DNA from: Gordionus sp. m RMFG-2023
Taxonomy: Eukaryota > Nematomorpha > Gordioida > Chordodea > Parachordodidae
Direction: 5' to 3'
Assembly: GCF_954871325.1 (NCBI RefSeq)
Contig: NC_088775.1
Coordinates: 27,009,561-27,073,560 of the forward strand
DNA length: 64,000 bases
Shown here piece by piece: positions 58,318 through 64,000 of the stretch (the first letter of the stretch is position 1; each line of letters begins with the position of its first letter). The translations under genes and the position numbers were made by a program. The notes beneath the pieces were generated by a model. That model did not search any database. It was not told where the DNA came from and saw only the letters and a list, made by a program, of their open reading frames with translations.

Positions 58318-61300
58318 TATGAGTGATATTTCAAAATTACATTTAAACGAATTTCGTAAAGAAGAAACTTCTTTAGATGATTATTTGGATTATATTAAAT
58401 ATATTTTGAATGTAAAGAATATTCCTCAAACGCAACTTTGAATAAATTATTCATAGCGTTAAAGGGATAAATAAAATAATATAAACCAAATTATTATTTC
58501 CAAGAAAAATTGATGATGTGATATAGGCAGATTTATATAAAATTGCAAAATAACTTTTAAAAGACGAAAGAAGTGTCTTGGCATCATGATTTTATTAAAT
58601 TAAGTAGCTGACCAACCGAATCAGTAATGAGCTATTTAAAAATATAAAGGTACTAGCCCGTAGATGTGAATTTGAAGATAATATAGAATTACGAACTAGT
58701 GATCAATTAATAGCCGGATTAAAGATTTCGCAACTAGATAAAGAACTACGATTAAGATACCCGGATACTAGAGATGAAGAGAAATCGTTAAGCTTAAACA
58801 AGGTTATAGAAATGGCTTTAGCAATGGAACGAGGCCAACTTTAGAAATAAATAATACTAGAATGGTTTATAAAATCAAAGAGACGACTAAACAAATGATA
58901 GTAATAAACGATCAAATCAAAATTATAATAATAATCAGCAGTATCAAAATGATAATAAAACATACGTAAAAAGAAAACCAGTTCAAGGTTATAATAACTA
59001 CCACAAGAATAATAATATAAATATTTTTTGTAATCGTTTTCATGTTATTCGGAATTGTCCAGCATACGAAAAAACTTGCAGCAGTGTAAAAGATTAAGCC
59101 ACTTTGCCGTGTGTTGTAAAAATGGAGGAGAAGCTTACGGTATAAATTCAGTAACAACGACGATCCTGATTTCTTAGTAAGAAAAGTCTACAAATATGGA
59201 CAGCACTCAACAATTATGTTATTAATAAACAAACACAAAATTAAAATGGAATAAGATATAGGTTCAGCAGTAACCATCAATAATGCAGCAATATGGAATA
59301 AAATTGGGATGCCAAAACTTAGAAAGGTTATAGCTCCAACAACATATGGAAACAATGCAATAAAAATTATGGAAGAAGCTTATGTAAAAGTTCAATTAGA
59401 TGATAAAATAAAATGGCTTCCGTTATTAGTTACAAAAACAAATGATACAGCGCTATTTGGATTTCCATGGACTGTAGAATTTGATCTATCGCTACCAACA
59501 AAGGCAAAAGTCAATATGCAATAAATATAATAATAATGGAAACGTGAATATTGAAAAACTATCTAGAAAATTTGCTATTGTGTTTGATAATAAAAAATGT
59601 AGAACTAGTAAAACTACAATTAGAAGAAAATACAAAACCAATAGCTCTACCAGCAAGAGTACCGTTGCCTTTAAAAGTAGAAATTTAAAAAGAACTGAAA
59701 CGTTTGGAATAAAATAACATAATAAAGAAAATATATACATCAACAACAAGAGTAACCTGGAGTACTCCAATGGTAGTGGTACATAAAACCTCAGGTGAAC
59801 TACGATTATGTGGTGATTTCAAAGTAACATTGAATAAATTTTTACTAAAAGACTATCACATTCTACCAACGTTTGAAGAATTAATCGCAAAGATCGCTAA
59901 TGGAAATAAGTATACAACATTAGATCTAAAAGACGCATATCTACAAATAAATATTGACGAAGAATCGCAAGAATTATTAACAATGGTAACACCAAATGGA
60001 TACTACCGCTATTTACGATTACCTTTTGGTATAGCTACAGCACCAATAATATTTCACTGATATATGGACGATTTACTGGCTAACTGTTAAGATTCAGCAG
60101 TTTATATAGACGATGTTATAATCACAGGAAAAGATGATACAGAATATGTAGAGAATATAAAACAAGTCCTCAAAAAATCACAAAATGCGAGATAAAAAAT
60201 CAAAAAAAGCAAAATAAATTTTATGAAAGAAAAAGTATCATATTTAGGATATATAATAGATGAAAATGGAATACACCCAGATAAAAGAAAATAATAGCAA
60301 TACAAAAATATCCAACTCCAAAAGATAGACATGACATAAAATCATTTTTAGGTATATTATCATATACGGTTCATACCAAACTTACATGGAATTATCGCCG
60401 AATTACATAATAAAACTAGTGAAAATGTTAAATGGAATTGGACTAAGAAGATATATTTAAAAGAGCAAAGGAATAGTAACCGAACAAAATACTATACAGT
60501 TTTATAAATCGTACCTCGAGTTAATTTTGAAACAGATGCATCTAACCAAGGATTTGGAGCTGTACTCTTGCAAAAATATAATAACGGAGACGAATATCCA
60601 ATGGCGAAGAATTTTGCAAGATGCTGAAAAGAATTATTCTACAATAGACAAAGAAGCAAAAGCAATAATAAACGGCGTAGAAAAATTTCATAACTATTTA
60701 TGGACGTAAGTTTATAATCATAAACCCTTAATAAAGATATATAGCAATAAAAGAGATTTAAATTCATTAAGAAATCAAAGATTATTACGTTGGGCCTATA
60801 AATTATCCCCATATGATTACGATATTATGACAAGAAAGGCGCTGATAATATAATTGCAGATGCTTTATCACGAAATCCAATAGAGAAAAATGATGATAGA
60901 ATAACAAGCGAAAATAAAAGAGTGATTTATATAAGAAATCTTATTTATGACATATTAACTCTGTCTGGAAAAGAACTTAGAGAAGAAACCGCAAAAGATC
61001 CAATCTTAAGAAGAGTAAAAATATTAATAAAGGAATATTAATCATTCCGTACTGAATTCAAAAAAAAGTTCTACATATATTGCATACTGAGCATCCCGGT
61101 ATTACATCAATGAAATCCATTATGAGACATCATATATGGTTGGAACAATTAGATAAAGATGTTGAAAAACTAGTTTACAGCTGTAGGATGTCAAAAAAAT
61201 GAAGAGATATACCAGGTCTTGCAGGATACCAGTGGAATCCGCCATCGTACCACTGGAAAAGGGTACATTTCGATTTTTCTGGATCATTAGATGGATTTTA

Positions 61301-61990
61301 TTGGCTGGTAGAAATTGATGCATACTCAAAATGGGTCGAGAACGATAGAATTAAAGATACAAGTAAGAATTTAATAAATAGAATAGAAAAATGGGTTACT
61401 CGATATGGTATTCCATGCCAAATTGTAACCGACAATGGTCCACAATTTATTTCAAGAATTTGATAAATGGTGTAAAACAAGAATATGCAACATATAAAAA
61501 CAACATTGTATCATTCGAGAAGTAATGGTTTAGTAGAAAGCTTTCAAACTATAAAAAATGATATTTCGCAAATAGAGAAGAAACATAATAATGAGGAAAA
61601 ATGCTTAAAAAGTATTTATGAGAAGGAGACTAATTATTGGACTAGGTGAAATCTTCTATTACTGAAAAATTAAAAACTTTTGTAGTGAAACCCAACCAGT
61701 TAGACAAAGGAATACATCGATATTTTGGAGTAAACTATTCAGTGTGCATAAAAAAACCAATTAAAAAAGGATGGTATGAAGGAAAGATAATAAATCAACA
61801 AGCTAAATTTTCTTAAAATGTAAAAGAAAAAAAATAGTACGAAAACAATCCGACCAACTATGAACAATGGAATAGTTGAATCCGAATCAATAATAATAGA
61901 TGCCAATATAAAGTTAGAAGATAAAATAGTTTAAACAATTAAACCAAGTCAAGTAATTCAAAACCGATATCCAACGAGCGAACTAAAACA
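58318..61990 (+). mobile_element. Gag-pol region of the right gypsy element
   Basis: Gag begins MSDISKLHLNEFRKEETSLD, with one knuckle-like segment near 59025-59080. A protease-like part lies at 59200-59520 and reverse transcriptase at about 59770-60340 (RLCGDFKVTLNKF, TLDLKDAYLQI, LRLPFGIATAP). RNase H is at about 60520-60870 (FETDASNQGFGAVLL-like), and integrase at about 61080-61560 (TEHPGITSMKSIM, then TDNGPQF). The order is typical of Ty3/gypsy. Multiple breaks are present and are not listed. Confidence 0.8.
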
Positions 61991-62168
61991 AGCAAAAAAA
62001 TTAATATACGAACTTGAACTTGATGGGAAATAAGATATGTTATATTTCATATATTTTAAAGGGTTATAATATTCAACGCTATTTAAATAATATATTTTTT
62101 ATACAATAATATAGTGTATTTATATTTAAAATTATATAAAAGGTCAAAATTGAATAATTATAGAATAG

Positions 62169-63096
62169 TAGTGCTGTAAAATAACGTCTTCTCCTATAAG
62201 GTAACGAGTAACGGTAACGCGTTTCTTTTTTTTAGTAACGGTAACGCAAACCGTTACTCTAAATTCTTTCTTAAAAAGTATTTAAAAAAGTAAATCATAT
62301 TTTATTGTAGTATAAAATTACTTTTTTTTATTCTTTAATATAAAGCCCGGTTTTTTAATTAACAACCACCATTCCTTCATTTTTATTTTAAATTCTCGTT
62401 GTTAAATTGAATGTTAATCTTATTAATATTCAATCATAATTCAAAGTAAATGTTTATAATAATATTATTATTCTATTTTATGATTTATTTTAAGAATATT
62501 AGGTCCATAGAACTTACTTCTTCAGATGAAGATAATTTAACCCTTCCCTGGCCCCAATTTAAAACATATTTTACACCAATAAAGATAATGAAGGGTATAA
62601 AGTACAATATCTAAATGTAAATTATGTCCCAACGCAAATATTCCACCCTCAATGTCCAGTAATTCAAATTTAAAAAAGCACATGAAGTTAAAAAAATGAA
62701 TTAATATATTATTATTTTAAACATTACTTTAATAATAGAATATTATAAAATAACCATCAAAAGTAGTATTCTTTCATAATATTTTGAAAAGCGAAAACAT
62801 GAAATTAAAATATAAGCAATTAAATTATATTTGTGAATATAATCTATTAAGCTTTTTACAAAATAAATAATTCTTTAAATATTTTTAATAAATTCCCGAA
62901 TTAAAATGTTTATTTATTAAATATAATACAACTCTCCCATCCTCTGCGCTAAACATGTGGTTAGCATGGCGAAAGCTATGTTGAGCACTAAGCGCTCTTG
63001 TTTGTCAGATAAAAATTTTGAAAATCAATTGTTGCTAAAAATAAATAAAAAATTGTTACGAAAAGATGTTATCTTTATATATATTTTACAGCACTA
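62169..63096. mobile_element. 928-bp hAT-type MITE in the 3' LTR
   Basis: Starts TAGTGCTGTAAAATAACG and, read inward from the right, TAGTGCTGTAAAATATAT. Flanks are TAGAATAG (62161-62168) and TAGAATAT (63097-63104), an 8-bp target duplication with one difference. GTAACGGTAACGC is repeated near 62211 and 62238. It has no transposase. Confidence 0.85.
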
Positions 63097-63177
63097 TAGA
63101 ATATATATATATATATACAAGAATTGAGAATAAAAAGTTACTACTCACCATATATTATGTTTCTTCAAGTTATAAAA

Positions 63178-64000
63178 GTAATATGCCGAGATTTACCTAC
63201 CAAGATCCAATATATTTTTTTATTTCTCATTCTGAAAGATATAGGGAGAAAATTTTCTCCTACCCCATCCCCGTTCATGCAGATATTGCACAGCCCTATA
63301 ATTCTTTAAAGGAATAAGATGGCAATTGTTAGCAACCGGGTAAAATGGAATGTTTACTAACAATCCTCGATTTATTTTATAAGCAATAGTAAGTTATTAT
63401 TTCATTCTTTTTTTAAATTATAAGATTAAATCGGTCCCTTAACCGGCAGGATAATTAGAAAAGATTTTTGTACTGGATCCATATCGGTAACGGTTTTGAA
63501 TCATGTACATTTCCTAATAAGTAAACTCCACGATATAATCAAAATCAAGAAGGAAAAATATTTGGATAATATTTAATGATATAAATAACTCCTCGGTCTA
63601 ATTATTTTCTTCCCGCTTTTATGGGGACATTAATAAACCCTCAGAATATCATTCATCGTGGTGCAAACTCTTAATGTAATTTTAGCTTAAGGCCATACCA
63701 AAGCTCCTAGCATAATGTTAAATTTAAAAGATAGAAAACGAAAAAAAAACCCCAGGGTTGCAAAATATCGTTTCCAAAAATTTGAGTATAATGTATTTAA
63801 AACTTATATAAATACTTTAGTGTTGTTACCCTTTTAAGGGACTTACACTGAGATAAGTATTTTGAAAAAGTAACCTTTGCAGCTAGCCGGGAAAGTAACT
63901 ATATATATAACTAGTTATATTTAAAATATGTATTCTTTTATATCTTAAATTATAAATGTGTGTTAATTTTTTTTTAAATTAAGTAAATACCACATGTATT
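63178..64000. other. AT-rich stretch without recognised gene
   Basis: I looked for another GAPVD1-like exon on the minus strand and found none. Short ORFs at 63066-63317 overlap LTR sequence. Confidence 0.45.

Larger units (their letters stand above)
55846..63177 (+). mobile_element. Ty3/gypsy element with inverted 3' copy near left end
   Basis: A 212-bp LTR (55846-56057) and the 3' LTR (62038-63177, of which 928 bp is a MITE) are in direct orientation, both starting TGTTATATTTCA. Possible 5-bp flanks are GAAAT and GTAAT. After a leader of about 38 bases comes a second LTR copy in reverse orientation (56096-57536, itself holding a hAT) and reversed integrase sequence to 58300. The plus-strand gag starts at about 58318, followed by protease, RT, RNase H and integrase. 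The element is broken at many places, yet its LTRs remain alike. It sits immediately upstream of the first host exon that I can place. Confidence 0.8.

Noticed and set aside
1-64000. rRNA genes, functional tRNA genes or organellar sequence
   Set aside because: None of the conserved motifs was seen on either strand, apart from one degenerate tRNA-like sequence.

Overview
The window is very AT-rich eukaryotic DNA, almost certainly from an animal. It is dominated by nested transposable elements, and between them runs one split host gene that I could assemble from exon phases. The host gene lies on the minus strand from 55715 down to 37732. Nine exons, all joined in matching phase, encode the last 769 residues of a GAPVD1/Gapex-5/RME-6-type Rab5 activator and end in a VPS9 domain at the normal C-terminus. 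Its N-terminal part must lie upstream, beyond the right edge of the window. The exons are of mixed base composition, while the introns (0.4 to 5.1 kb) are AT-rich and full of repeats. The gene family and the intron sizes suggest an invertebrate metazoan; I cannot name the lineage.

Layout from left to right. 1-1.2 kb has no recognisable gene. 1.2-4.4 kb holds a decayed Ty3/gypsy-like element. 4.4-7.8 kb is AT-rich and holds remnants of what may be a hAT-like transposase on the minus strand. 7.8-26.06 kb is a nested stack. A BED-finger hAT DNA transposon (outer ends near 7787 and 26060, minus-strand transposase 18.8-21.4 kb) has been interrupted by (i) a Ty3/gypsy element that probably lies between 266/279-bp direct repeats (8019-8284 and 18537-18815) and itself contains a long-ORF non-LTR retrotransposon with a C-terminal restriction-like endonuclease (ORF 15615-18386), (ii) a 579-bp Mutator-like non-autonomous element, and (iii) a partly palindromic Ty3/gypsy element at 21468-25376.

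26-37.7 kb is intergenic, AT-rich DNA with short tandem arrays, a tRNA-like sequence, hAT-type MITEs and one more fragment of the same hAT. 37.7-55.7 kb is the GAPVD1-like gene with MITEs and LINE fragments in its introns. 55.8-63.2 kb is another Ty3/gypsy element with an inverted copy of its own 3' end near its left end, a hAT inserted in one LTR copy and a MITE in the 3' LTR. The last 0.8 kb shows nothing I can name.

The mobile elements do not form a cooperating system; each is a separate insertion. The points most worth a second look are the complete non-LTR ORF with its 5' tandem repeats, two LTR elements that each carry an inverted copy of one end, a shared gag architecture with an N-terminal membrane segment, the GTT-type 5' splice sites of the host gene, and a 33-residue insert inside its VPS9 domain.
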